This document shows positions 34,401-45,889 of a stretch of DNA of 64,000 bases, in pieces. This stretch comes from Phallusia mammillata (taxonomy: Eukaryota; Chordata; Ascidiacea; Phlebobranchia; Ascidiidae), in the NCBI GenBank assembly GCA_003260075.1, contig QLIY01000021.1, forward strand, positions 66,839 through 130,838, in the 5' to 3' direction. Below the pieces are notes generated by a model that saw nothing but the letters and a program-made list of their open reading frames with translations, had not been told where the DNA came from and did no database searches. The first letter of the stretch is position 1, and each line of letters starts with the position of its first letter. Position numbers and translations under genes: made by a program.

Positions 34401-37174
34401 ACAAATTTTATTTTTAATAGCATTTTACTTTGTCGTATACTGCGGTAGTTTCCATTTCAACTGCATTGTTTCCATATCCCAACTCAGTGAGGCCAAAGCA
34501 GCCAATATCATGCAAAGTGTCAATTCCTGAAAAAAAATTAACAAGTCATATTATGCATTCAAAAACACATTATAAAAAAAAATAAAAGTTAGATTGTACT
34601 TCACCTTTAACAAGTTTGTCATGGTGCCTTTTAGTTCCTAGCTTTATGACAGTTCCTCCAAACAAGTTGAATTGGACCTGAACACAATGTTTAAGATTAA
34701 AAATATTTTTTGAGATCAACAACACATTGACTTACAGTCATTTTTGTAGCCATTGCTGGATCAATTACTGCTGAGATTTCGTGAGCTGCAAATATTCTGA
34801 GTGGGTTGTGCCAAAAATCGGTTACTGAAATAAAACCACCCTAAAAATATTAAAAATGTTGAATGTTAGGCATGCTTTGAAAGGAAATAGTGCAAAAGCT
34901 GATCATATGAACAGTAATATGTATATTTGTGTATAAATGAAAGCAAATTTGATCATTTTAGTTTTAATAGTATAATTTTATGTAAAATAAGAAGCTTCAT
35001 TAAACAAAAAACTACTTTGTCAAATGTTGTGCAGACAAATCCAGTTAATCGGATACTGTTAAATCACAAAATCTAGTTAATCAGATACCGTTGAATCATA
35101 AAAGCCAGTTACTCGCATAGGAACCGTAAAACCGTTGCCTATTTCTTGTTTAGAAATTGCAAAAAGAAAAAATCTGGTAAACTGGTTACACATTTAATAA
35201 GATTTGTATGTATATGGTGTTAAGATTTAAGAATTTAAAACTAAAATTATATTAAGTATTGGCTATAAATCTTAAATTAAGTATTGGGCTAAAAAAGTCA
35301 AAAATTAAGTCAAATATTTACATCACAAATTCTCTGGAGCCGTTGTAAAGCAATGTCTCGTTCTTCCGCCAATGAAATGTTATATTTGGGGGTCATCACT
35401 GGGTCACTCATGAAACGTCGAAACTTTTTTCGCATCTCATGATTGTCGTGATCCAGCAAATGTGTCATTTGTTCTTTGTCAAAAGAAAGATTTGAGCTTG
35501 CTCCACTAACACTTTCCCATTTACCCCTAAGAAAAATCATTTGTTATACATGCTAACCCTAACAACTTATACATGAGGTAACATCTTTAAACACAAAATT
35601 AAATTGCAAAACATATAAAGGCATTAAAAAAAATCAAGGACATCAACCTGTCTGCCACAAGTTTGTCACTAACATGGCTTTTTTCAGAACATATTTGAAC
35701 ACAAAAAAACATAAAAAATTATTGCCAACATAGATAATATTGCAATTATAAGAAGTAATTCAAAAATATTGTCCATAAATTTTTTTAGAAAAACTCCTGT
35801 CATGGGTTCGAGTCCCACCACAGGCTAGATTTTTCTAGCTTATGCCTTGACACATAGGAATACTTGGTGACAGGCTGATTTGGTATAACGCCATCAATTG
35901 ACCTGGTGTAATTGTATCATAGTTTTTTCTTATGACATAACACACAAAGAAGCCTCGAAAACTAAACAAAAATTAGATTACGAATAGGGATGTTCAAAGG
36001 AGAATAACGAATCCTTTGGATTCGAATCCAGTTAGATTTGAATCCATTTTTGCCGTTTATATCGGGTAATTGGAACCGATATAAATGTGTGCTCTCGTCG
36101 TTGGCAAAAATGTAAACACATGTGTTACGCTTTTACGTCGATGCCCGGTCATTGTACCGGTTGCAAAGACGTCAAGTGCATCGTCGCCGTCAAATCAGTG
36201 AGCGCCATACAAGTTTTAACGCCAAGTCACGAGTCGCTATAACAACGCCATAACGACAACGCCATAACGACGACTTTTTGCAACGTCTTACCAGCATCTA
36301 ATTGTTTTCAACTTTTTTCTGACACAATAAAAATTTAATGGTCATGGCGTTAGGCAGCGATTGGAAGCATGGGATTGTCTGTTAATATCGCAAAAACAGT
36401 GATGGAATCCCATAACATATGACGTTTGCATCATTTTTTAACCCCATACAAACATAAAAATGCAGTTAGTACACGCCGCAAAGTTCACATTTTGTGTTGC
36501 AAAATCGCTGGTAGTTTAATTCGAATTCAAAATCACTCAATGTTTTAACTTTGCTAGGGTGCCTGTTTTTGCAGTTGTTTTAGGTTAACAAACGTTATAT
36601 ATTAGTACACTAGGGAGTCTATGTCAGTCCTCTTCCATCAACAAATCAAATTACCACAGCATGCTTACAACATAGTTACTTCTACTGAAGGCAATAATAA
36701 TAATTAAATAAAATTGTAAGTTATTTTTTAACCTTATGCTAATTTTTCTGGCTTAGTGGCTTTTGGGTCATTTAGTTTCAATGCAGTTGTGCAAAGTTTT
36801 TTTCCCAATGTTTTTCTTTGTTTTGGTTTTTTTTTTACATTATAAATGAAAAATATGTTTTATAATGTATTAAACTGGACTACTTTAGTTGTTGTCAAGA
36901 TTAATGATTGCTCAGTGAAAAATAATATAAGAATTGGATTCGATATTCTAGATTCGCATCAATTATTCTAGAATACCCAATTATTCTACTTTGAACATCC
37001 CTAATTACGAATTTCATCACACCTGATTTCGTTTGGCGTCATCTTGTTGTTAACTTGACTTGAGGCCGCAACGGCGCTGGCATGTAAACGATGTTCGGTA
37101 GCACAACGGAGGGCAGAGCAATTTTTTGCGTGACAGAAAATGCGTTGACAGTTGACCAGTTTGCTCGATGCCAT
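28417..37174 (-). CDS. Peroxisomal acyl-CoA oxidase
   Basis: Fourteen exons join in frame to 674 aa: 37174-37023, 35526-35322, 34840-34736, 34677-34605, 34526-34429, 34213-34112, 33663-33479, 32926-32704, 32183-31965, 31343-31254, 30758-30698, 30631-30489, 29877-29686, 28593-28417. The enzyme would oxidise acyl-CoA to trans-2-enoyl-CoA with FAD and O2, giving H2O2. Evidence: the FAD/acyl site [11 protein letters not shown], the block [30 protein letters not shown], and the catalytic glutamate in MTAEGDN (about residue 476). The protein ends in ESKL, so SKL is a peroxisomal PTS1 signal. Length fits the family. The active-site loop GYGNN differs from GHGT/GHGS of animal ACOX1-3, so no ACOX number is assigned. 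The start at 37174 is the first ATG. The N-terminus is basic and Cys/Ala-rich, slightly like a presequence. Intron 1 is filled by a 1-kb hAT element. Confidence 0.93.
28614..29291. repeat. C-tract duplications in the oxidase last intron
   Basis: Two duplicated blocks are seen: 28614-28692 with about 28705-28783 around C 28695-28704, and 29030-29145 with 29157-29275 around C 29146-29156. A third C tract lies at 29282-29291. The copies are about 97% alike. Only the last-intron sequence and the exon 14 edge are touched. Confidence 0.85.
29975..30150. mobile_element. Degraded pogo/Tigger-like MITE
   Basis: Inverted 'ggttaatccggatcttcg' and 'ggattaaccgaagattactg' ends resemble the elements in SDR intron 3. 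The right end is followed by TA. It lies in an oxidase intron. Confidence 0.5.
33285..33470. repeat. Small local repeats in oxidase intron 7
   Basis: The motif 'aaataacggcccaaatagacgt' and its complement, and 'aataaagcatgtcg.tttttacg', occur several times on both strands over 33290-33470. The same motifs appear in the NUP214 introns (62160-62220, 62600-62660, 63010-63070), so this is a dispersed repeat family, probably a short non-autonomous element. Confidence 0.55.
35800..35935 (+). mobile_element. tRNA-derived SINE copy
   Basis: It begins with the B-box-like GGTTCGAGTCCCACC, followed by the family body (gcttatgccttgacacatag, then ggtataacgcc). Other copies are at 24940, 41322 and 52382. 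Confidence 0.6.
35985..37003. mobile_element. 1,019-bp non-autonomous hAT-like element
   Basis: It has perfect inverted ends TAGGGATGTTCAAAG / CTTTGAACATCCCTA and a perfect 8-bp target duplication ATTACGAA (35977-35984, 37004-37011). The interior has no transposase frame but is rich in short repeats (cgccataacgacaacg, ggattcgaatcc). It accounts for most of oxidase intron 1, and its right end lies only 20 bp from the exon 1 donor. Confidence 0.92.
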
Positions 37175-38588
37175 GTTTGCAAATAAATGCTTCAATCCAA
37201 ATAAGCTAGATCCTGTAAAAAGTATCGTTAATACTAGTGCCTATATAGTTAATGCAATCAGCCAAATGCAAGACTGGTTAAGTATTGGTTTAGGTTAAAC
37301 ACAAAACAAAAACATGCAAGGTGGAAAACAACTGTAAGACTGCTGCAACTCAAAATTTACTGAATCTTCAACCAGCTCCCGCCCCCTCATCCGATGTTCA
37401 AGTCTTCGCTCAGTGTCGTATCAGCAGAAGGTAAATGTAAACTATATTTTGAATTACTGAACAAATATTGATGTTTAAAAAATTTATCGCTATACATAAG
37501 GCTTAGCATCTTTAATATTCCATTGTGTAGGTTATGTTACGTCTAGTTTTGATCTAGTTTGTATTTTAGTTACTAGTGGCCCACATGTGAAAGAAGTCTA
37601 GGCTACATCCAGTGGTGAGAATCAAATTGTATTGTCAGCCGATTCTATCACAAAAGTCATATTTTTCAGCCGGTTCTGTTACAAAAAGTCTATTAACAGT
37701 AACCAGTAATGCTAACCGGTTCGCTTATCTCATAAAATGTCGTGAGACGGTTCTATAGAACCGGTGCGAACCAGCTGATTCACAACACTGGCATCCACAA
37801 ATAAAATGACAAGATACAGCTTGGTAAACAATCAAAACAACTAGAAAAAGAAAAACGAGGAGTGTACTTTCCAACTGAAATTTAGTGTAAATATTTTCGT
37901 CACAGTACAAACATGTTATTTAGAAAATCTTGTTTTATTCACATATTTTTAAAATGAACACAAGGATACAAATATACGCCTTAAATGACATGTCAATTTT
38001 CTCGTTGCAGGAAATCTGCTGACGAGCGGGGCAGGGGAAATGTCAATTATTCCATTTGTCGCAAAATTACTAAATATTTAAAAAGAAGAAAACAGAATTT
38101 TAAAAAAAATGTATAAAAAAGTATAAACAGACCGTTAAATGACACAAACTGCCAGTTGAACAAGTTTAGTAAACAAGACAACTCAGGATATTTTAATACT
38201 TACCATTTAACGCAGTTTAGGAAAAAATCCACTTTTAGTGTTCTGTTCTTTTCTTAACAAAGGTCAACTAATATATTAGGACTGGGAGTTTAAAAGTGAG
38301 TGCCTCTTTGAACATTAAAACAGAATTATGTAATCATGTTTTTAAAATGACTAATTTAAATGACTAGTAAAGAGATAACATGTTAACAACATCTGCTAAT
38401 GTTTGTTTNTCAACAATGGAACTGTAATGATGAAGTGACTATGCAAATAAAATTTGATTTGACTTGACTCTTTGAACATTAAAACAGAATTATGTAATCA
38501 TGTTTTTAAAATGACTAATTTAAATGACTAGTAAAGAGATAACATGTTAACAACATCTGCTAATGTTTGTTTGTTTAGAAATTTCTTC
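37175..38588. other. Divergent intergenic region, acyl-CoA oxidase / LDLa-GPCR
   Basis: This is the shared 5' space of two divergently transcribed genes. It contains the MITE at 37610-37790 and a duplicated block (38308-38408 and 38468-38570) separated by a single N at 38409 plus about 58 bp. No promoter element can be named with confidence. Confidence 0.55.
37610..37790. mobile_element. Short hAT-like MITE (AACCGGTT family)
   Basis: The ends are CAGTGGTGAGAATC and GATTCACAACACTG. The interior matches 24318-24478. The target duplication is eroded (GCTACATC / GCATCCAC). Confidence 0.75.
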
Positions 38589-41500
38589 ATGATGTTTGTT
38601 GCTGCAATATTGATATTCTTCATCGCACCCGCTACATCAATTTATCAGGCTCAGGGTCCATGTAAGTTAACATAAAATTAACTCAGTCTTCAGACCAACC
38701 TTAACTAGATTCAAAATGTTTTGGAATGTCAACATCATGATAAAATGAAACGAAACAAATCGTGGAGCTTTTATGTAGCCAAGTGTGTTTTAATTGCTTT
38801 GCTTGGCACTAGTGCCCAGCCTTTTACAAGTCTCATAAAATGCGTACTTAAAAACTTGGTTTGTGTATCAATGCGCATATAGGCTACTCAGTAAGTATTG
38901 TGGTAGCATTTCTTATAATACCATGAAAAATATTACATTAATATATTGCTCATGCTATCCTATAACCATTGCCTAATGCTTTAAGCTGAGCTGTTATCAC
39001 AGTCCGCCAAACACCTTCGTCACACCATAACTCACGTAAGCCGAAATTTTGCTAAATACCGATAAGAGGCGCAAAGAGCTGAACATTTGAAATAGCTGTT
39101 GAACAGGTCTAGATATAGAAACTATTTCAGTAGGTTTAAAGTAAAAAAAAATTATATAATTTTTTGATACAAAACCCTATTCCAAAACAAATGGTCCTTA
39201 CTAACCTTTAGTACTTTAACAGAAATATATTTTTAAATTGGCGCAAGTGCTCTTAGTGCCACCTATAGTGTAAAGCAAACTATAGGCTCTCGTGCGGTAT
39301 GGTGTCAGTGCATTTTCGTTGTTACTCACATCTACTACACAAAAATAAAACTGTTTCTTCGGAAAGTGCTGACATTTTTTATGAAAACAGTTTTAACAGT
39401 TTAGATGGAGTTTTAAACTAGTCAATCAAATGCATACTTGCTAGTAACATTTGCACATTTGTTTTTGCTAAAAATTAGGTAACTGGTTTGTAGTACGTAT
39501 ACTGATTGTCACTGTGATGTAACACAACGTCAACAATCCGAGACTAATTTTGTGTTTGTTGCAGGGTTCGAATGCGATGAGTTGCTTGCAACAGATATTC
39601 AGCCAGCAAAGCCTGCCAAGAATTTTTGCAATAATGACCATGCCTGCCGTGACAGAAGTGATGAAAAACGAATCACATTTTCCACCTTTCCTGAAAACTT
39701 AGAATCAACCTACATCAGGTAAACGTTACATTTTCTTGTTGTGTTTTAAAAGTTTTAAAGTGACATAACAACAAAAGCCCCCCCCCCCGATTCGAACCCA
39801 CGACAGGAGTCTTTCCGGGACTCGCGCTCTAACAACAAAAGTTTTATTTCATATTTATGATGACAATCATGTTTAAGTCTATTGATTATCTTGATTTGGA
39901 TTTTTTTCCTAAATACAATCTACAATTAGGGGGCGACAATAATATGGAAAGATAACCAACAACAACGGTTTTAAATAATATCAATATACTTTGTTTGTTA
40001 ATCATATCTAAATCTTAGCATTATTTTCACATCATATGTTTTAAATAATTACTCCAAAAAGCTGCGATAATTCTCGGGACACAACAGTTATATTTGAAGT
40101 GATGAATAAGGATTATATTTGTATGTCATGTGAATATTAAACGATATTATTGTTACAGATTTCGTTAATAATCATATTCAATAATTGGATATTTGTCACA
40201 TTAAATTCATAATATTTGCTCTTTACAGCTGCAAAAACATGCTTAACAGTGTAAGTAAAGTTTGCGCACTACGAAGAAAAGAATATTGCAAAGGGGACAT
40301 TCCATGTCAGGATAAAAAACTTTGTGGTGGCATATGCCAAACCTTCCATTGTCCGAACTCAACTTGTTGGAAGCGTTCGACCGTGTGTGATGGCGATCCC
40401 TGCAATGACTGTCCTGCATTTCAACACTGGAATAACGGTTACGGCTTCAAATGTGTAAAGAACAGCCGAATGTGCTTACTTCCGCAAATGTTCTTATGGG
40501 ACGGAGTAAAAGATTGCGATAATGGCTTAGATTTATGTTTCACTCCCGAAAATGGAGATTCCAGGTAAACTCCAAATTCTGTTTAATACTATTTTGTTAT
40601 GTTTTGGTTGTTTAGTGTAACTTTGAAATAAAATGCAATAAGCGTAAAACGATTAGATTCGATTAGAAAAGAATTCATCAGCTCAGCAAAGTAGGCTATT
40701 TTAAATCGTCAAACACGGAATAGGTGTCTATAACCTATATTTCCACATAAATTTCGAAAAATATATACGAGATACTTATAGCGTTAGATTGCCACAGACA
40801 ATTACAAATCAGAGTTCTATATAAGTTTAAATCCAATATACGCCACTACTGCTTAAGCGCACTAATTATATGATGAATAAGTAAATATAAGTAAATTGCG
40901 CATCACATTTATCTGCACCCGTTCTGTAAATTCAAACATCTCTGTAATATAGATTTTTCATTTGTTGAAATGTATAACTATTATACTGCGTTTGCAGAGA
41001 CTTTCGTCAATCTTCGTTGGTCACATTCAACAATCAATTGTGCTTTCGATGTGAAAATGACTCAATGATTATTGCAAGATCCAGTGTGTGTAATGGCGTC
41101 CAAGATTGTCCTGATATGAGCGATGAATTCAGATGTGACAAACAAGTTCCTGAAATATGTAAAAGCCCTAAAGTTGTAACAAAGCATAATAGGTAGGTTT
41201 GTTAAGATGAACATAAATTCATAACTGGGATCAGAGCTTTTAAGCGTCCATGCAGACCAGCGATACACTCATGTATAAAACTTAAATACGCCTTTTGCCT
41301 TTTTTTCGGTGGGTTTCGAAGCCACGACAGGAGTCTTTTTCTAGTCTTTTTTCTAGTCTTTTTTCTAGACTCTAGACTAAGCCTTGTCATATGGTGGAGT
41401 ATGCTAAGCGACCGGCTGATTCGGTATGACGCCTTGGGCCTGGCGTACTGTGATTTAGTTAGGTTTTTTTATTTGTTGTTAGAAAAATCCTGTAGCAAAG

Positions 41501-44500
41501 ATGCGATTTGTTTATTTCAAGAAAACGATGTGATTGTTTCGACATTGATGGAGTTTGTCACAATATACTGGATCCAACCAGCACTTCCTGTGCATTGACA
41601 AATAGTGACGTATGCGATGCATATACACTATGTGATGGAAATTCCCCTGTGAGCATCTCTGTCCCTCCCACTTTTGGTGTTCGGAATCGGTTTGCTGGAA
41701 GCGTTCATCAGTGTGTGATGGCGATCCATGTAACAACTGCCCTTCGTTGCCCCGAGCAAACGGGCACGGCTTCAAGTGTGTCAGAAACGGCAAAATGTGT
41801 ACGTTGCCTCAGCGGCTTCTGTTTGATACCATCCAGGATTGCGACGATTCAGCAGATTTCTGCTTCACATCGGTTGACGAGAAACTAAAAGAAGATCCCA
41901 AGTATTTTCAAATGATAGTAACACCAGCAATTCAACCAGAATTTTTACTTGTTCCCTTTTGGTTTGCAGTGATATTCGCGGTTTCCCGTCTGTCGCCTTC
42001 AATCACAGTTTGTGCTTCCAGTGCATAAACGACCCCACGATTATTTCAAGGTCAAGTGTGTGTGATGACGTCATCGACTGTCCTGATAAAAGCGATGAGT
42101 GTCTTTGCGAAGCGACCCACGTGAAGAATTGTGGACAGTTTTCAATGTACGTGTGAAAACAGTTTTCTTAAGGTCGCATATCATTGTCAGAAACAGGCCA
42201 GCAAGCTTATAATTAATCAGACCCTTTCTTTTTTCACAAAGTGAGAGTTTATTTTAGTGATTATTAAAAAAATTAAAAAAAAATTGAAAGGTTGTCAAGT
42301 TACATTTGGTTGCTAAAATAAAGGTAAATAATGTAAATATGTTTAGTGGCAATGAGAATGTGGAGGCCGGTTGCTCAAACTCAACAACAAACGACACCAA
42401 CCTAAATTTCAGTTGGGATTGTAATAACTTCCCATTCGTAAGTGTATAAGTTATGTTACATTGTTTTATGCTCTGGTTCTAGATGCTAATCTATCCACTT
42501 GAATGCAGTACATATTTGTTGTAGAATTAGTAGTTATATAGGAGAATGCGTGGATTAAGTTCTAAAAAGAAAAAAAGTAAATCTTTGCATTTACACCAGC
42601 CATGACATGCTATGTATTTTGCCAAAAACAATCTGTTTCAGCAACTCCTTGTTTGTGGAAAATACTTCGTGTAGCCCACAACAGCTCAGGTCTCGGTTTA
42701 CTTTAACTGTAGCTGGAATTCGACTGTCATTTCACTACATTTTGTTCCTTGTAATTGTTAAAAATAAGACAAAATAAGGACTCAGGTCAAAAACAAGAAC
42801 ATTTCCTAGAAATAAGGACAATAAGTTGTACTAAGACATTGCTCTTCAAAATAAGGACAAATCTTAGAGATAAGTACGGAGTGGCAACCCTGTGCATAAA
42901 CCAAGCTTGTTTGTTGTAACATATGTAAGAAAACAAGTTTGTGCTGTTTTTATCGACACATTTGTTGATGTTTTGTTTTGAAAGGGAATCACTTATTCGA
43001 ACACCGAACTGTTGTGCAACGGGAAAATAGATTGTGTACATTATGTCTACATTGATGGTCGATTCTTCACTAACGATGAGGACCCTCGTCTTTGCAAACA
43101 TCGCAAACAATGTCTCACGATTGACGGGCGAGTCAACATCCCTCATTCTAAGGTTTGTCCCCCCCCCCCACTAACGATGAGGACCCTCGTCTTTGCAAAC
43201 ATCGCAAACAATGTCTTACGATCGACGGACGAGTCAACATCCCTCATTCTAAGGTTTGCGATGGCGTCATCGATTGTAAAGACGGAAGTGACGAAACTGC
43301 ATCCGAAATACCAAAGAAATATCTTTCAAAAATTTGCGACGGTTTTGTCCACTGCAAAGACAAGAGTGACGAACCACCTGAAAATTGTACAAAGCAGGAT
43401 AGATTCTATTGTTCAGTGTTAAATGGAGTTAAGGTATGCTATATTATAAGGTAATGATTTTTGGTTGCAACATTATTCTTTGTTTTCAGGTTTCCATTAG
43501 CAACTCAGATATTTGTGATTTCACTATAAACTGCGATGATAAAAGTGACGAAAAAAACTGCACGAGTGATGGAAGGTTTTATTGCGAAAACAAACAACCA
43601 CTCTTTGTTAAAAAGGAAAAAGTATTACTACATTAAATGACTGTTGGGTGTTTACAGTTTTTAACATAACTTACAAATGTTGAAAACCAATAGAAATTCA
43701 ATGGATTTGGAGATTGTTCTGACTGGAGCGACGAATGTCCATCAAAGTCGACTAGAACAGATGATAACATTTTCTCCTCGCGATACGAGCTAATTGCTAA
43801 TCCATTGCTACGAGCTGTTGTGTGGATCATGGGCTTTCTTGCAATCTTTGGAAATTTGGCATGTTTAGACTTGTTTTACTTATACCGCATGAAATGCAAA
43901 ATAGTACAGAGTTGTGGGTCGGGTCGGGTTCGGGCTTGAATTTCTTAAAAAAGTGGGCTTGATTCGGGCCTGACTTTACACTCTGTGTCAGTATTTTTTC
44001 TAAGTAGTCAGTTGCTGTACCTGGCCTAATGTCAAACAGCCCTAAAACGCCTTGTTCAAGACCAATTGTCTTTTGTGTTTGTTGTCTTGGTCTTTCCTGA
44101 GGTTTAAACGTCTAGGCCTGTCAATCAAACTTTCCGGCCTAAACGGGCTTCCCAAAAATGATTCGAGCCGGGTTTCGGACTTGTAATTTCGGATTCGGGC
44201 CGGGTTCGGGCTCCAGTTTCAGACCCGTTTACAACCGAGAAAAATAATAGCACATGAAGTATCACATGAATTTTGCAATCACAGGTCGTCATGGTTACGG
44301 AAGCAAAAACTTTGATGACAACAGAATCACAAACAGCCGCATTTCGCACCAACCATCTTCTTGTCCTTAATCTTTCTGTTTCTGACCTGCTCATGGGAGT
44401 TTATCTGCTCATGCTGGGTGCAGCTGGTGTTCACTACTCTGGAAATTATTGCGCCAATGACCTTGTTTGGAGGTCAAGTGGAAGTTGCACTACTATGGGA

Positions 44501-45882
44501 ATATTGGTTTTGCTTTCCAGCGAAACATCAGTGTTCACAATGGTTCTATTGACATCATTTCGACTCTTTGCTGTAAAATACGTGAGTAATCTAGTTGTGT
44601 ACATGTACATCTATGCTTCATTAAAACTATTTTTGCAGCCTTTTAACGCATCTCTACACCCAAAGCTTGAAGTTGTCATACTTACCATTCTATTGTCGTG
44701 GTCAATTTCTTTCGCTCTGGCATTTATTCCTCTTACATCCAAATTCCAACATTTGTTTGAAACCAAAGCGTGGATGAAGGAAAATCCGTTTTTCCAAAGT
44801 GCTGCAGTTGACTTTTCAAGTAAGCTTGTTTTACGTATTTTTGCGCATGGGTTTATCTGATAGGTATGATTTATTTTTTAATCGGTTTAAGTCATTTTCG
44901 TATTTTGTGCAGGCATGGAGAATTTCATGAAGCAATTTGTAAATTTTCAACACAATTTTACTCTCAACGATTCCCAGCAGTATGAAACTGCAATCGTGAA
45001 GCTAAAAAATGTTTATTCCTGGACGGATTTTATAGATTCCCCCCCCCCACACTGAAATGTTTGACATTGCAGGATATTTCGGGTATGTGGTTGCAAGTAC
45101 TTACGTGTTGTACAATAATTGATGATTTCACCACTCGATGAGTTTTTGTAGATACTACAGCACCAACAGCGTTTGTATCAGCAAACTTTACGTGAAACCA
45201 ACGGACAAGGCTTGGGGATTTTCACTTGGTATCATCATACTCAACTTCTTGGCTTTTCTATTTGTGGCAGTGACGTACATTTGGATTTACAAAAAGTCAA
45301 CGTCCAGTGGCAGGAAAGTAAATGAGAGGGTGAGAAACCCAAGAGCGGAAAAACAAAACCAAGGTAAACCTAATGAGTGTTTGTCTATTACAAGGTTCAC
45401 CAAACTACGGCCCGGATCCGGCCCGCGAGCTCATTTCATCAGGTCCGCGGCCACATTTTTTGGTTTGCCAAATCGTATTGATAACTTTGCAACTATCAAA
45501 AAATTAAACTAATCCGGCCCGCAGTGATAAAAGTTTAGTGACCCCTGGTCTATAAAAACAACACAATGAAACTATTCTGCGTTTGCCAGAAATGCAAAAG
45601 AAAATCATCCGACTGATCTTCACTGATTTTCTGTGCTGGATTCCAATTTCGATGATGGCTTTCTTAAACTTCGGCGGAGCAACTGTACCTCCTGTGATCT
45701 ACGCAATTTCGGCAATAATCCTGCTTCCCATCAACAGCTCCCTTAACCCTCTCATCTACTCAAACGCACCGAAAATGCTCTACGATTATATTCGGGAGCG
45801 TTTGCGTGAGTTTCGTCAACGTCGACAGCCAGAAGCCGACCGACGAGTGAACGTGATAGTTACGGACCAAACCCCACTCTAA
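38589..45882 (+). CDS. LDLa-repeat G-protein-coupled receptor (LGR/relaxin-receptor-like 7TM)
   Basis: Exons: 38589-38661, 39565-39718, 40229-40564, 40998-41192, 41522-about 41932, 41970-42146, 42347-42437, 42985-43433 (with an internal duplication), 43490-43621, 43694-43858, 44285-44581, 44639-44819, 44913-45082, 45152-45363, 45590-45882. Exon 1 encodes a signal peptide (MMFVAAILIFFIAPATS). The ectodomain has two copies of an unnamed Cys-rich module, each followed by an LDLa repeat, then about four more LDLa repeats with the calcium-binding DxSDE signature and an N-glycosylated spacer. No leucine-rich repeats are seen. The seven-helix part is LGR type: LNLSVSDLLMG, SSETSVFTM, YFGYYSTNSVC, FTDFLCWIPI, LPINSSLNPLIYS. 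DRY is replaced (SFRLFAV). Close families are RXFP and GRL101 receptors. The intron after 43858 starts GC. Exon 5 needs one base near 41644, and the C tract at 45039-45048 breaks the frame. Confidence 0.85.
39789..39836 (-). mobile_element. tRNA-like SINE head next to a C tract
   Basis: On the minus strand it reads GAGCGCGAGTCCCGG..., then GTCGTGGGTTCGAATC, resembling tRNA A- and B-box parts. It follows C 39778-39788. The flanking word taacaacaaaag occurs on both sides. It is too short for a functional tRNA. Confidence 0.5.
41322..41465 (+). mobile_element. tRNA-derived SINE copy
   Basis: The head 'gtttcgaagccacgacaggagtc' and body (agccttgtcatatggtggag, then ggtatgacgccttgggcctgg) match the SINE family in this window. 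An internal tandem of 'agtcttttttct' is present. It lies in intron 4 of the LDLa-GPCR. Confidence 0.6.
43069..43257 (+). repeat. Duplicated LDLa exon segment around a C tract
   Basis: 43069-43157 and 43170-43257 are near-identical halves of one exon. They are separated by 11 C (43159-43169). The first copy breaks off in the C tract and the second continues in frame into the next LDLa repeats. Confidence 0.88.
43908..44239. mobile_element. hAT-like MITE, GGGTCGGG family
   Basis: It starts CAGAGTTGTGGGTCGGGTCGGG and ends near gtttacaaccgag. The interior (cttgttcaagaccaattgtc onward) matches the complement of 54290-54400, so it is the same family in the other orientation as 53994-54511. Here the right terminus is eroded. 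It lies in an LDLa-GPCR intron. Confidence 0.7.
45391..45547. mobile_element. Short hAT MITE
   Basis: The ends CAAGGTTCACCAAAC and GTTTAGTGACCCCTG are imperfect inverted repeats. The flanking 8-mers GTCTATTA / GTCTATAA form a near-perfect target duplication. It lies in the last intron of the LDLa-GPCR. Confidence 0.75.
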
Positions 45883-45889
45883 AAGATGG

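Noticed and set aside
35800-35830. tRNA gene
   Set aside because: A B box is present, but no complete cloverleaf; it is the head of a repeated SINE.
37023-37174. PTS2 or mitochondrial presequence on the acyl-CoA oxidase
   Set aside because: RLHASAVAA lacks the His/Gln of PTS2. A basic N-terminus alone is weak evidence, and the C-terminal SKL is a sufficient signal.
41470-41598. An exon starting AAAAATCCTGTAGC with protein SCSKDAICLFQ
   Set aside because: Homology to exon 3 of the same gene lies in another frame starting at the acceptor 41520-41521, so this frame is not used.
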